Positions 11,035 to 22,100 of a stretch of DNA of 38,103 nt are shown here, piece by piece. The DNA is taken from contig CAXKVV010000071.1 of NCBI GenBank assembly GCA_964058805.1, forward strand, positions 1 to 38,103, written 5' to 3'. Numbering within the stretch: position 1 is the stretch's first letter; each line of letters starts with the position of its first letter. The translations under genes were made by a program, and so were the position numbers. This stretch comes from Schoenoplectus triqueter (Eukaryota; Streptophyta; Magnoliopsida; Poales; Cyperaceae). A model generated the notes under the pieces. That model worked only from the letters and a program-made list of their open reading frames with translations. It was not told where the DNA came from and did not search any database.

Positions 11035-13226
11035 TCAATCAAAATCTTTCAAACACACAAGTCTCTCAAAAACATGTGCACCCAACTTACTACGTTTATC
11101 AGAGAGAATCTTGTTCGCCGAACTAAAGCAACTTTCAGAAGGGAAAGTTGACACGGGTATGGCAAATACGTCGCGGACCATTATCGTCAGCGTTGGATAG
11201 CCCCTTGCATTTCTCTTCCACCACATGATGATGTCAACATCTTCGTTTTCGTTGAGCATCGACATATAGCTCAATAACTCATTTGTGGATGTGTGCAGTG
11301 TGCTTTCCGATTGGAAATCTGCTAACAATCCACCACTGCTAGTGCTCCTCGAAGTGAAATTATTAAAGAAAATAATTAGTACACAAATAATGTAGATATT
11401 ATAAATAATGAATATTAAAAACACATGTAATTTATATTTTTACCTAGGAGCGCGGCGGGACGAACACGGATTTTGGTTGTCAACCATGCTTGAGTTGTAT
11501 ATGTTAAACATCTCATCGAAATTCGAATTCACGTATGCCTCTACCCCGGTGTTGGATAAATGTAGATTATCTTTGTACGCTTGAACCATTTTGGATTGTG
11601 TAATACTTCTTGTATGTTGGATTGAGGCAGCTTGCGATGATGGCCAGGAGGGGTATATCCTCCCAATATTTTAGAAATTTTTGTTTCATAGCATCTACGA
11701 TCGGCGTGAGAGATTTATCCTGGGTTTCAGCTTGTTCCAATTCATGATACACCTTGGAGATGCTATAGAGATGTTTCAGCAACTCAAATGAAGTCGATGA
11801 GTACGAGCAGGATAGTTGGACGGTTGGTTTAAAAAAGTTTCTAGAAATTTTTGAAGTCTTTCCAGTTGCTCTCATTCCTCGACACTGGGTTCCAATGCCA
11901 TTCCCTCTGGGGTGGAGCTTCTCAAAAACTCTCCAATAACAGCATGGTAAGGAAGACATCGGTGTAAAAATCTATAGGTAGAGTTTCAATGGGTATCTAT
12001 ATCCCAAGGAACTCTCAACTTGCTCAATCCATAGTTGACGCACATCAATGCGAACCGTTATTTTTTCTTTCTTGGTTTAAAACAATATGGTTGAGAGCAT
12101 CCTTAAATTTAATTATCAATAGTTTTATGATTTCTGTTTTAAGGCTCGCCTTCACAACGAGGTTAAGTATGTGAAAAACACACTTTTGGTGAAACATTGC
12201 TACATTCATAATTGGGGTTTAGTGACCATTTAAAAATATCAATGGAAGCTATATTGTTGCTAGCATTATCGAAAGATATAGAAAAAACTTTGTTATCCAT
12301 ATTCCTCTTCAGATTATATTCTTGTAAAACCTCAATAATGGATTTGAAAAATACATTTGCAGTGTGTGGAGAATCCAATACTCTAAAACTTAATATTCTT
12401 TTTTGTAATACTTATTAATCATCAATCCAATGTCAGATAACACAAGAGTACCTAAGACCATGTTTACTGACGGTTCATTAATCAGATGTAATTGAGATCT
12501 TATTATTTTGATATGCAAATATAGCTCAGAATTCATTTTTTATGGTGGTAAACTGGTTTTTTATTTCACCAACCAATTTTTTATGATGGATCATCTTGTA
12601 CATTGGTTGAGTGCACCCCCGAATGACCAATCGGGCAAAACTCATGCAACCACCCATACTTATTGGTTGTTCTTTATGTGTAATGTACCGGGCCATTTCA
12701 CTAAGCATTCTTGCTTCATCGAATTTTGGGTGAGTTCTGGTACCATCCGGTTGCATAAGGGTTTGGATTTGTCTCGGTCCAGCATTTTCACTTGGAACCT
12801 CTCCCTTTTTTTTGGTGCATTTCAACATGTCTTTTAAAGCTGGTCATACCACTTGATTTTTTATACATAAAAAAAGATTTCTTGCAATTTGGTACCTTAC
12901 AATCAAGAGTTTTCAAAATATCATTCTCGTCTTTGGTCACCTTATACCAGGACAACCACCACTGATTGTATTCGGGAGCTCTTTTAGTCTTTTTTATTGG
13001 TTGTTCTGCTGGTTGTTGTGGGTGGGGGGGGGGGACTTCTCGAAGGAGAGGCATCTGCTTCTTGAATTTCAAGAACACTAGTCGAAAGAGTAGATGAAAT
13101 AGGGGCCGTGAATTGACTCGGTGATACATAAGAAGTGCCTCCATATGCATAAGGTGTTGTTGGTTGAAGTGCACTTTGTGGAATGAATACGTTCGGATCG
13201 GTTGAAGTATAATAAGGTGCACTCAT
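11035..13226 (-). pseudogene. hAT transposase, decayed (BED finger + hAT dimerisation domain)
   Basis: The coding trace runs from the ATG at 13226 to the stop at 11035. In order: a Ser/Pro-rich N-terminus; a BED-type finger with C-x4-C and H-x3-H (about 12950-12815); a conserved FDEARMLSEMARYI block; a LDSPHTANVFFKSIIEVLQ block (about 12380) in the RNase-H fold region; PIVDAMKQKFLKYWEDIPLL (about 11650); and a C-terminal hAT dimerisation domain with WWKRNARGYPTL and IPVSTFPSESCFSSANKILS (about 11220-11080). Breaks: frameshifts at the G run 13024-13034 and the T run 12806-12813, stops around 12480, 12420 and 12160, and later W-to-stop changes. A likely intron (about 11443-11348, GT..AG) precedes the last exon. 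The order matches RICESLEEPER/DAYSLEEPER-type hAT proteins. No functional protein is expected. Confidence 0.88.
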
Positions 13227-13334
13227 TTTGGGGGTTGTTGATAATTTAAATCTAATATTTGGTCTCTTCTTTGATAATTTTGTGAATAATTGGGTGGTAG
13301 CATTTGTTCATAGTTAGATGGTATGCTTAGGCCA

Positions 13335-14090
13335 AAAAGATAAATTCGAATTTAAAAATTTAAATTTAACCTATTCAAAATAAATCTAATTACTTCACAT
13401 ATTCAAAAAAAATAAAAATAACCTATTTTCTTAACCTATTAAAAATAAATCCGAATTTAAAAATTAAAATCTAACCTATTTAAAACAAATCTAATTACTT
13501 CACATATTCAAAAAAAATAAAAATAACATATTTTCTTAACCTATTAAAAATAAATTCAAATTTAAAAATTAAAATCTAACCTATTCAAAATAAATCTTAA
13601 TCTTCACATATTCAAAAAAAATAACCTATTAAAAATAAATTCGAATTTAAAAATTAAAATCTAACATATTTAAAACAAATCGAATTACTTCACATATTCA
13701 AAAAAAATCTATTTTCTTAACCAATTAAAAATAAATCAAAATTTAAAAATTAAAATCTAACATATTCAAAACAAATCTAATTACTTCACATATTCAAAAA
13801 AAATAAAAATAACCTATTTTCTTAACCTATTAAAAATAAATTCGAATTTAAAAATTAAAATCTAAGTTATTCAAAACAAATCTAATTACTTCACATATTC
13901 AAAAAAAAATAACCTATTTTCTTAACCTATTAAAAAAATTCGAATTTAAAAATTAAAATCTAAGTTATTCAAAACAAATCTAATTACTTCACATATTCAA
14001 AAAAATAAAAATAACCTATTTTCTTAACCTATTAAAAATAAATCCGAATTTAAAAATTAAAATCTAACCTATTCAAACATAAAATAAATC
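13335..14090. repeat. Minisatellite, about 86-105 bp unit, seven copies
   Basis: The marker CACATATTCAAAAAAA starts at 13396, 13501, 13605, 13691, 13787, 13892 and 13990. Each unit also carries AATTTAAAAATTAAAATCTAA and a CTATTTTCTTAACCTATT block. Length changes come from small deletions in the A-rich parts. It lies just upstream of the transposase ATG (13226, minus strand), inside the hAT element, where its promoter or leader should be. Confidence 0.9.
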
Positions 14091-14681
14091 TAACAAATCT
14101 ACTTAACATTCAATAAATCAACCATAAATTAAATTTACTCTACAAAAAAATTTAATATAATATGAAATAAATATAACCTTTATATCTCGTAGAAAAATCT
14201 TGCGGGAGACGCCGACCTTCGTAATTCCGTGATCGTATTTTTATACTATATTTTTTGGAACAATAAATTTAAAAATTGAGAATAATATTATATTGAGAGA
14301 ATAAAAGATTGAGAGATTGAGAGAAGGTGAAAATGTTGAGAAATGAGAGGAAGAGAGGTGTATTTATAAAGTTTTGATTGGAGGGAATAAATTTTGAAAT
14401 TTATTAAAAAAAATTCCAACGGGTTCGGCGGGTACGGGTATTGATTTGATGTGAACCGAGGGGAGAATTTTTGAAATTTGAATTTCATGGTTCGGCGGGT
14501 ATGCGGGTGCGGGTACGGGCGGCGGGTGGCGGGTAAACGGGTACGGGTACAACGGGTTTTTTTCCAAAAAGAAACTGACCGGCCCTTCTCAAACCTGTAC
14601 CCGTTTACCCGCCTATACCCGGGCACGGGTACGAGTACCGCGGGTACCGGGTTGTACCCAGTGGGTTTTAGCAAACCCCTA

Positions 14682-14689
14682 CCTTGACC
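14682..14689. repeat. Right target-site duplication of the hAT element
   Basis: CCTTGACC directly abuts the right end at 14681 and is identical to 9906-9913. Confidence 0.9.
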
Positions 14690-14709
14690 CAATGAGGCGA
14701 GGCAATGAC

Positions 14710-15076
14710 GGCACGAAATCTGCTGTTATTCTTGGAGAAGAATGAAGTTCCATTATTTATTTTAAAAGATAGAAAAAAAATTATAGATATATTTTTTTAC
14801 TTGTAGATTGATAACCCGTCAAATTTTATATAATTTCATAAATGTTTAATACTTCATCAAAGATTATCAAATTTAACGGTCTTTCACTAATATTTATAAC
14901 GATTTTAAATTAACGGTATTTTATGGATTTATCAAACGCTAATGAAATTATATGAAATTTGACAGGTTATCAATCTATAAGTAAAATAACATATTTAGAA
15001 TTTTTTCTATTTTTTATTTATTTTTAATAAATAATGGACTCTATTTTTCTACAAGAATAACAGCAGATTTGAAGCC
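14710..15076. mobile_element. Mutator-like MITE with ~150-bp terminal inverted repeats
   Basis: The left arm begins GGC then AAATCTGCTGTTATTCTTGG; the right arm (15076 leftward) gives GGC then AAATCTGCTGTTATTCTTGT. The match continues through blocks such as CCATTATTTATT and TAGATTGATAACCYGTCAAA. Flanks GGCAATGAC (14701-14709) and GGCAATTAC (15077-15085) match at 8 of 9, fitting a 9-bp Mutator-type duplication. The interior resembles the MITE at 28142-28445. It starts only 20 bp beyond the hAT's right duplication. Confidence 0.8.
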
Positions 15077-15085
15077 GGCAATTAC

Positions 15086-15740
15086 CCCCACTTCGTTTCC
15101 AACTTTCCATCAATTTGCTGTTCGCACCAGGAACCAGGACCGGTGTTATGGTTGAAACGGATAACCCGCATATATTTGTCACTAGCTTTATATGTGTAAA
15201 ATTTTGCCAAAGCATTTCGAAATGGTTAATTAATGGCGGGGATTATCTAGCGATAATTAATTAACAACTTTGAATTATTTCCGAATAATTTTAAAATAAA
15301 AAATTTATAGATATATATATATATTCTTCAATATATTGATTGATTGTGTTTTAGATTTCATGTTATATCGATATGTAGTTTGATATTTCATGGAGTACCA
15401 ATAGAATTTTATATAGTTTGCAAATGATTTCAACTTAATGATATTTAATATTTGCCTATAAAATGATATTTAAATTACATAAAACTTAAAGTATAATCAA
15501 TTTATAAATTTAATAATAAGCCTATAATTTTTATTTTAAATATTATTTTAGATTTTTTTCAGAGTTTATCCAAAATTATTAAGATTTTTAAAATAATTAT
15601 CATCAAATGATTTCTCTTAAAATTAGAGCTGTTGCTCGGGTTCTTCCTGAAATATAGGTCTCAAATAAATAATTAATAATATAAAATTTCACATTAAACA
15701 TAATATTTTTAAATTCTAAAAAATCATGATAATAATAATA
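15086..15740. other. AT-rich spacer
   Basis: Contains a short (TA)n run near 15310-15324. No coding trace or repeat ends recognised. Confidence 0.4.
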
Positions 15741-15749
15741 ATTAATATT

Positions 15750-16178
15750 GAGAAGGGATCTGATACAACTAGATTTAGTGGCATCCATACCACAAACTTA
15801 TCTTTTAATTTATATTTCAAAATTTAAAACTTAAATTTTAAATTTGAATTATTGATCTTGTTCATTTTTATGATAGATGTATACTTGTAAAATTTTATGA
15901 TTTTTAGATATCATTTCGTACTAGATCCGATGATAATAAAATGAGCGAACCTAATTAACTATGATTGATTTATTTTTATGTATTCATTTTATTATCATTG
16001 AATATAGTATGAATTATCTCTAAAAATCATAAAATTTTACAAGCATGCATCTATCATAAAAATGAACAAGATCAATGATTTGGATTCAAAATTTAAGTAT
16101 TAAAGCTTAAAATATAAATTAAAAGATAAGTTGGTGGCATCGGATGCCACTAAAGTTAGTGGCACTGGATCCCTTCTC
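15750..16178. mobile_element. Mutator-like MITE with perfect 9-bp target duplication
   Basis: Both ends read GAGAAGGGATC inward, and the inverted match extends about 180 bp per arm (for example TTTAGTGGCATCC, ACTTATCTTTTAATTTATAT, GATCTTGTTCATTTTTATGA). Identical 9-bp flanks ATTAATATT lie at 15741-15749 and 16179-16187. Length is 429 bp and it has no coding capacity. A 9-bp duplication with long arms is typical of Mutator-like elements. Confidence 0.92.
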
Positions 16179-16187
16179 ATTAATATT

Positions 16188-17386
16188 ATAATAATAAATA
16201 TAATTAAATACGTAATAATATATAAAGGATCATTTACAAAATTTGAATCATTTTAAGAATTAAATTTCACCTTAACTATATTACACACAATACTATAAAT
16301 GAGAAAAGAGAAACCATTTTATATAAATCATTGGATTCAAGTAGATGAAAAGACTTAAACAAAATTAACGATAAAAATGATGATATGATATATTTAAAAA
16401 ACTGAGAATTTAACTCTCTTTTATGTTTTATAAAAATTAAACGTCCGTCAAATAGTAACAACGGAAAGGGATACTAAATGGCAGAAATTAATAGATACAT
16501 GTTCAGCCAAGCCAGCACGATATTTTTTTAACAGAGAATTTAGATCTCTTGGATGATAGCCCCCAATCCAAAAGGCAATACCAATAAATATAATTTTGTA
16601 TTTACTGGCCCGCAGCTAATAAAGTAATATGCATAGATTCAGATGTTTCTTTTTATTAAGATATCCGTTCCTAGGAAATAGTGCACTTATTTCTTTTTTG
16701 TCTGAACCGATTAACGCTAATATCATATCCAGGAACAACTTAGTGAATATGAAGTTATTTAAATTTAAAAAAAAATAAAGGGTGACGTTGATATCTAACT
16801 AGGATCTGGACAGACAAAATTACGTTTAATTAATTCAGGGCCTTTTGGCGTAACAGTGCAGCACAGATTAGCATCATATTAATATATTTTTTTCGTACTA
16901 TTATTCGTACACAATGTTTAATTATAATATACTTCGTTATTATTTTTCATTTTTTTCAACAATCCAAACGCACTCCGAAACTACATGACCAACCAACTGA
17001 ATGGTTTCGGAGCCACAATGTTTAGCTGATAAAATAACAGGCTGGCAGGGTACTCTGGCGAACAAATCAGTGGCATGGTATTTTGTTTCTCGCTTTTGAT
17101 AAAAGCTGGAAGCAAAAGGGAATTAATGCATGAAAAAGGCAGGCAAGTCGCATCAGTGGTTGCTCTCACCATCCGGCAAAAGAGGCAAACACTTAACGTG
17201 CATCACTAATTGAACCCACAAAAAACTTGACTCGGGTCCGGTTTGACATGCATGTGATCAGTTCCCCTTAGCGTCTCATCTCCTCCGCAATTCAATCGGA
17301 TTCTTAGTCTGCAATTTTTACTTTTGTTTTTTTTTTTGGAAAGAAATGGGGTCAATAATACCAAATAGTTTCTAGTTTTTGATACG
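16188..17386. other. Intergenic spacer
   Basis: No coding trace. The 63-codon minus frame at 16981-17172 has no recognised family. Confidence 0.4.
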
Positions 17387-17389
17387 TTA

Positions 17390-17761
17390 GAGCACTTTCA
17401 ATGGAAATTGCTAATTCATATGTGTCAATTGCTCAACCAATCTGAGAGTTAGAGGAGAATTGCATGCCACTTTCTAATTTAGCAAGCTTGTTAAATTACC
17501 AACTCCTTTTAAAATGTCATGTCAGATTAGCAAGCCACGAGATTCAACGTTGGAAAAAAATTTCACCAGCTAAATACTTACATGCTCCAATTAGATTTAA
17601 TTAATATTTACTTAAATGCTATTATAAAGTTTTCAAGCAACTCTCAGTCTCTCAGCGTTGAAGTCCTTTATTAGAAAGTTTTCTTATATTTTTTTACTCA
17701 CAAGTGAGAAGCGATTTGACAGTTTTAAATTAACAAATCGACTTGAGTGATGAAGATGCTC
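17390..17761. mobile_element. Tourist-like (PIF/Harbinger) MITE
   Basis: Left end GAGCACTTTCAATGG and right end inverse GAGCATCTTCATCAC resemble the common plant Tourist terminus GAGCATCTCCAA. Flanking TTA repeats at 17387-17389 and 17762-17764 fit the 3-bp TWA duplication. At 372 bp it is AT-rich and non-coding. Confidence 0.82.
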
Positions 17762-17764
17762 TTA

Positions 17765-19193
17765 GCACTTTCTATATTATGCTAATATTTGCATAAATAA
17801 CAGTAAATATTATAATATTTTACATTGTTAATAGTTAATATAAGCTTCTAAATATATTATTCTTACGTTATTTTTAAAAATATGTTTGAGTCTGGGGAAT
17901 TCCTTTTTGAGGAAGCCCCTGGATGGCAGATAATCTCGAGGTTTCATATAAAAATATTGTAGATAGTAAACCATTTATGAAAAGAGTCATTGTGGTTTTT
18001 TATATTTAAATATTAAAAAAAATTATAAAGTTTGTCTAGCATATTTTCATTTACATTTCAATTGAAATACAAAAGACTCAAATTTGCTAAAATATGTTTC
18101 CATATATTATAAGAAATTGTAGAGAAACAAATCGGATGCGCACTTGGGCTCGAACTAACCAGATTAGGCCAATTGGTGAGCCCAACATGTGGCTTAGCAC
18201 ATGGTTAACGGACCCAAAAGGCGTACTAACGGACCCATTTGTGACCCCACTATAACCGCAAAGAACAGTTATTGATTAGGTTCAATGTTAATTGTTGCAG
18301 TACCAAACATCAAAACAAAATAAGTTTAAATACAAGTCAACTGAGATTAGGGAAGTGGGCTCTCAGCAGACAAGCCCAGCATTTTCTATTTCAAGGGTAC
18401 CGTTATGAGATCTTCTGTGGCTATAGCTACTATCAGTTTATGTATTCATACTGTTGCACATGTGGTATTGAAAAAAACAATGGAGTTTTAATTAAAATTC
18501 AAATAAATGGAGAGTTTGAAACACTTTATTTCTTCTAAATCAACTCCTAATATTTTGACTTTTTAGAGAGTTGGCTAATAATTTCGTAGTACAATTATAA
18601 TATAATTTATGAAATTACTCAACTAATTTATTTAAAATTTAAAAACAATGGACTACAAGCTTCATATCTGAAAACAAGCTAAATACACTGCACTAAGCAC
18701 TACCTCAGTTTCAACAAACAGTAACACTTATCAGAAAAAAAGAATATAACTGTTCCAGTTAGCTTTGAACTGAAATTTCACAAAAATTCCTTTGTAAAGG
18801 ACGGCCAGAGATTATAGAGGTGCTTACGCAAAGGAGGATACTACAACCATGTATCAACCGACAGAACCCCTGCATGTCAAATCTGCCAAAGAATTCAACA
18901 GCTGTTTATGTCTCCATTAATTAATTAATTTAATCCCAAGCAGGCTTGGGTGGAATTTTGAGAAAAGAGGGGTATTGGTGTTGCTTTGCTTGCTTTAGCA
19001 CTCAATTAGCGGCAATAATTTCTTTGGACCCCTCGGAATTTGCGACGTGTTGAAATAGTCCCACACCATTCTCTAGTTAATCAACTTATGGCAATAATCG
19101 GCAGCATCCCAGAGGAATAGTTTATTGAAGGATGTTTCTTAACAACTTTCAGCAAAGAAAATGTAGCATTTTGCAATAAAACATACAATTAGT
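17765..19193. other. Intergenic spacer
   Basis: A GGGGAATTCC..GAGGAAGCCCC hairpin lies near 17895-17920. Block 18130-18290 is GC-richer, with GGGCTC..GAGCCC words suggesting an old repeat end. The 88-codon frame at 18272-18538 matches nothing I know. Confidence 0.35.
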
Positions 19194-22100
19194 ACCGATA
19201 TTTTTATTAATAACGTAAAAAAATTAAAAATAGGAAAAAAAACATTGCTGGGTCGGAAATTATAAAACTAACCGATCCGCTTTTCTTAAACGCATATTTG
19301 GGTTCGCTTTTAACAAATACGGACCCGAAGGATTTTTTAAATATCCGTTTTTATCAAGTGCGGATTCCTGATCTGCATTTGTTAAGTGCGGACTCAGCTC
19401 CGTATTTGTTAAAAGCGCATCCTATTTTCTCTCTCTTCACTCCGCACTCTCTCTCCTCAATTTCCTCTTTAACCCTCTCTGCCGATGCAAAACAAAAGCA
19501 ACATGTATTTTTTTTCTGAATTTATTTATCAGTTAAATAAATAAAGGTCAAAACCAGTAGAAGGCGAACTAGTAACTCATGCATTGTCCGAACAAAAAAA
19601 TAATTTATTAATGTAATTAAAAATCTATTTTATTAAAAAATGATTTGAAAATTTAAAGTATGTTGAGATCAGAATCGGATCGGAGCCGACACCGAATTGT
19701 GCGATTCATCTCGACACACGACCATTGACTTCATTGCTGCAGATGTCATTTTTCTAACATAGAGTGTTCAGAATTTGTTCTCATGTAATCACTTTTATTT
19801 TATATATTTTATTATATTTTTAGTAGTATGTTTTATCATATAAATTATTAGCATTATGCACTGCGAAAATAAATTTATTTGACAAAACATAAATTATTTA
19901 GATGTCATTATGAGTTGCACCTTAAGAAATTATTTAGATATATATCAAAACAAAAAATATGTAGTGCATTTAATCATAATATATTATGATTTTCTATGAA
20001 AAATTATTATTTTATTATTAAATTAGGGAAAAGATATATTAACCTGCAAAGGACTTCGATTTCATATTCCATATCATGTAAAATATGAGCCAGCCCTGAA
20101 AAGACTCAGATTATATCATGTTGCTCAAATCGGACAAACAAATATCAACAAAGCTTATATCACAACATTTGTCGAAAGATGACGATCGAAAATTCATACA
20201 TTTCACATGTCAGTGAGTGATATGACCATTACATTGTAGGACGTGGCGTGTTTATTGGGATTACCTGTCGACGACATCCATGTTATTGGTGTCTCTAGTG
20301 ATGATTGAATGCCTTTGGTGGAGGCTTCTTTTGGAAGACAAATTGATGCATCGTCTTGGATGAGTAAAAAGAAGGGTACTAGGGATCAGATAGTGTATCA
20401 AACTTCCAGATTTAGTTTGAAATTATCTTAGATGCGGGAGCATTTTTCAAATTTACCGGAGGACGCCACGTCAGCGCAGATTGACCAATACACGAGGGCT
20501 TTTGTGATGGAGATGTTTGGGACGGTATTATTTCCAAATAGTTCATCGATTGGAGTATCTGTCATGTATATGTAGTTCCTCACTGACTTGGAGCACCCAC
20601 TGATTTACAATTGGGGAGCTGGTGTTGGCTTATTTGTATTATAATTTGTTCACTGCTTGGTCTAGTGTGAAGAGCATTTTTCGGCCTTTGATACTCCTTC
20701 AGATGTGGGCTTAGACATGATTCAATGTTAGTCGCCCGACATCCATTACTCTATACGAATCTTGAGGTGAGCCCGACCTCGATTCATGTTAGCCATACGG
20801 GAGGAATTGGACGGGTATGCATTATTTTATATTTTATAATTTATATTTTTAATTTTATATTTTGTCATTTATATTTTTAATTTATATTGACTTTTCATAT
20901 TGAACAGCTTGACATACTTTCCAACATGCTCCTGATCACACCGGTCCGGCTAATCCCAGCGATGAGTTAGATGCTCTGAAGGATAATTTGGTCAATTGAT
21001 GTCTATATAATGACTTGTTGCAGCACATGCCATCAGTAGTACATCGTGATATTGGTGTTTGGATGGCTAGGGTACCATTGATTCATTTCTGGATTATTTC
21101 TTATCATTATTCAGATAGAGTCATACGACAGTTCAGATTTTTTCAATATATTCCTCCTTCGACACCTTTATCATGGCATACCCATTTAACATTGGACAAT
21201 GTTGACCATACTTTGAAAAAAAACCACACAAATTGGAGGAGTCATTGACATATTTATATTGATGAGTGGGCAGATGTTGGTCATCGGTTGATACATATTG
21301 CTGGTCCGTATGATATTTGATTCAGATAAGACTACATGTAGTGGTATGATTATACTGGCATGCGTACTGTATTTTTTTAGCATCACTTTATTACTGATTT
21401 GGATTAACCGCGACCAGTACCATCAGAACCGGTCAATACTATCACATATGTCCCGCGAGGTGATATCCCTACTAGGCAGGTTCATAAATTTTTATTTTTA
21501 TTATATTTTTTAATTAGAAATAAAACTGCATGTAACCAATTTAATTTTTTAAAATATTTATGAGGTTTGCGGGCTATGAAGGATGCATTTTTTGTGATCA
21601 AATAAGTTTTGACGAGAGGGTGGAAACGGGTCGGAAATGGGATATTGAAGTCCTATCATGGACATTTGGATGATGTTGGACAAACCCACCGGCTAGAGGT
21701 CATACTGAGAGAGGTTGTGTTACATGTAAATATCGTCGATATACCCACGGATGACGAGCCTGATGTCACTCCTGAGCCAGAGCTTATGCACTTCACTGAT
21801 GTAAATTGGTATTCTTTTTGTATTGTTGACTTATCCTTCACTGATATGTTGGCTTGAGGTGGCGATGCTAGACCGAGCACTTTTCAATCATTCGCGCAGG
21901 GCTACCTGCATACACATGATAGTCAGCAGGCCCCATATGGACCGAGTACTTCTTAGTCATTCACACAGTGTTACCTGCATACATAGGATACTCAGCCATA
22001 TGTACCACGTCTTCATTACTAATTGATTTTGAGTATGATATTTCGGTCGACAACCAGTATGGTACTCTAAAACAGCCGGTGATGGAGCATGTTGATGATG

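Larger units (their letters stand above)
9914..14681 (-). mobile_element. Complete-length, dead hAT transposon (BED/RICESLEEPER-like)
   Basis: The ends are TAGTGATTTGC (9914-9924) and the inverse of TAGGGGTTTGC (14671-14681), matching at 9 of 11 positions. They are flanked by identical 8-bp repeats CCTTGACC at 9906-9913 and 14682-14689, the hAT target-duplication length. Both subterminal zones (about 9921-10120 and 14410-14670) are GC-rich islands full of CGGGTA/TACCCG-type motifs in both orientations, unlike the AT-rich interior. Inside, in order from the left, are a palindrome array, AT-rich spacer, a decayed minus-strand transposase and a minisatellite on its 5' side. The exact duplication and full length show a single clean insertion. 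Broken transposase frames mean it can no longer move itself. Confidence 0.93.

Noticed and set aside
12508..12837. 109-codon plus frame
   Set aside because: Antisense shadow of the transposase trace that carries the recognised hAT block.
14288..14692. 134-codon minus frame and its partners at the right hAT end
   Set aside because: Pro/Tyr/Arg-rich translation of the same subterminal repeats; crosses the inverted end and target duplication.
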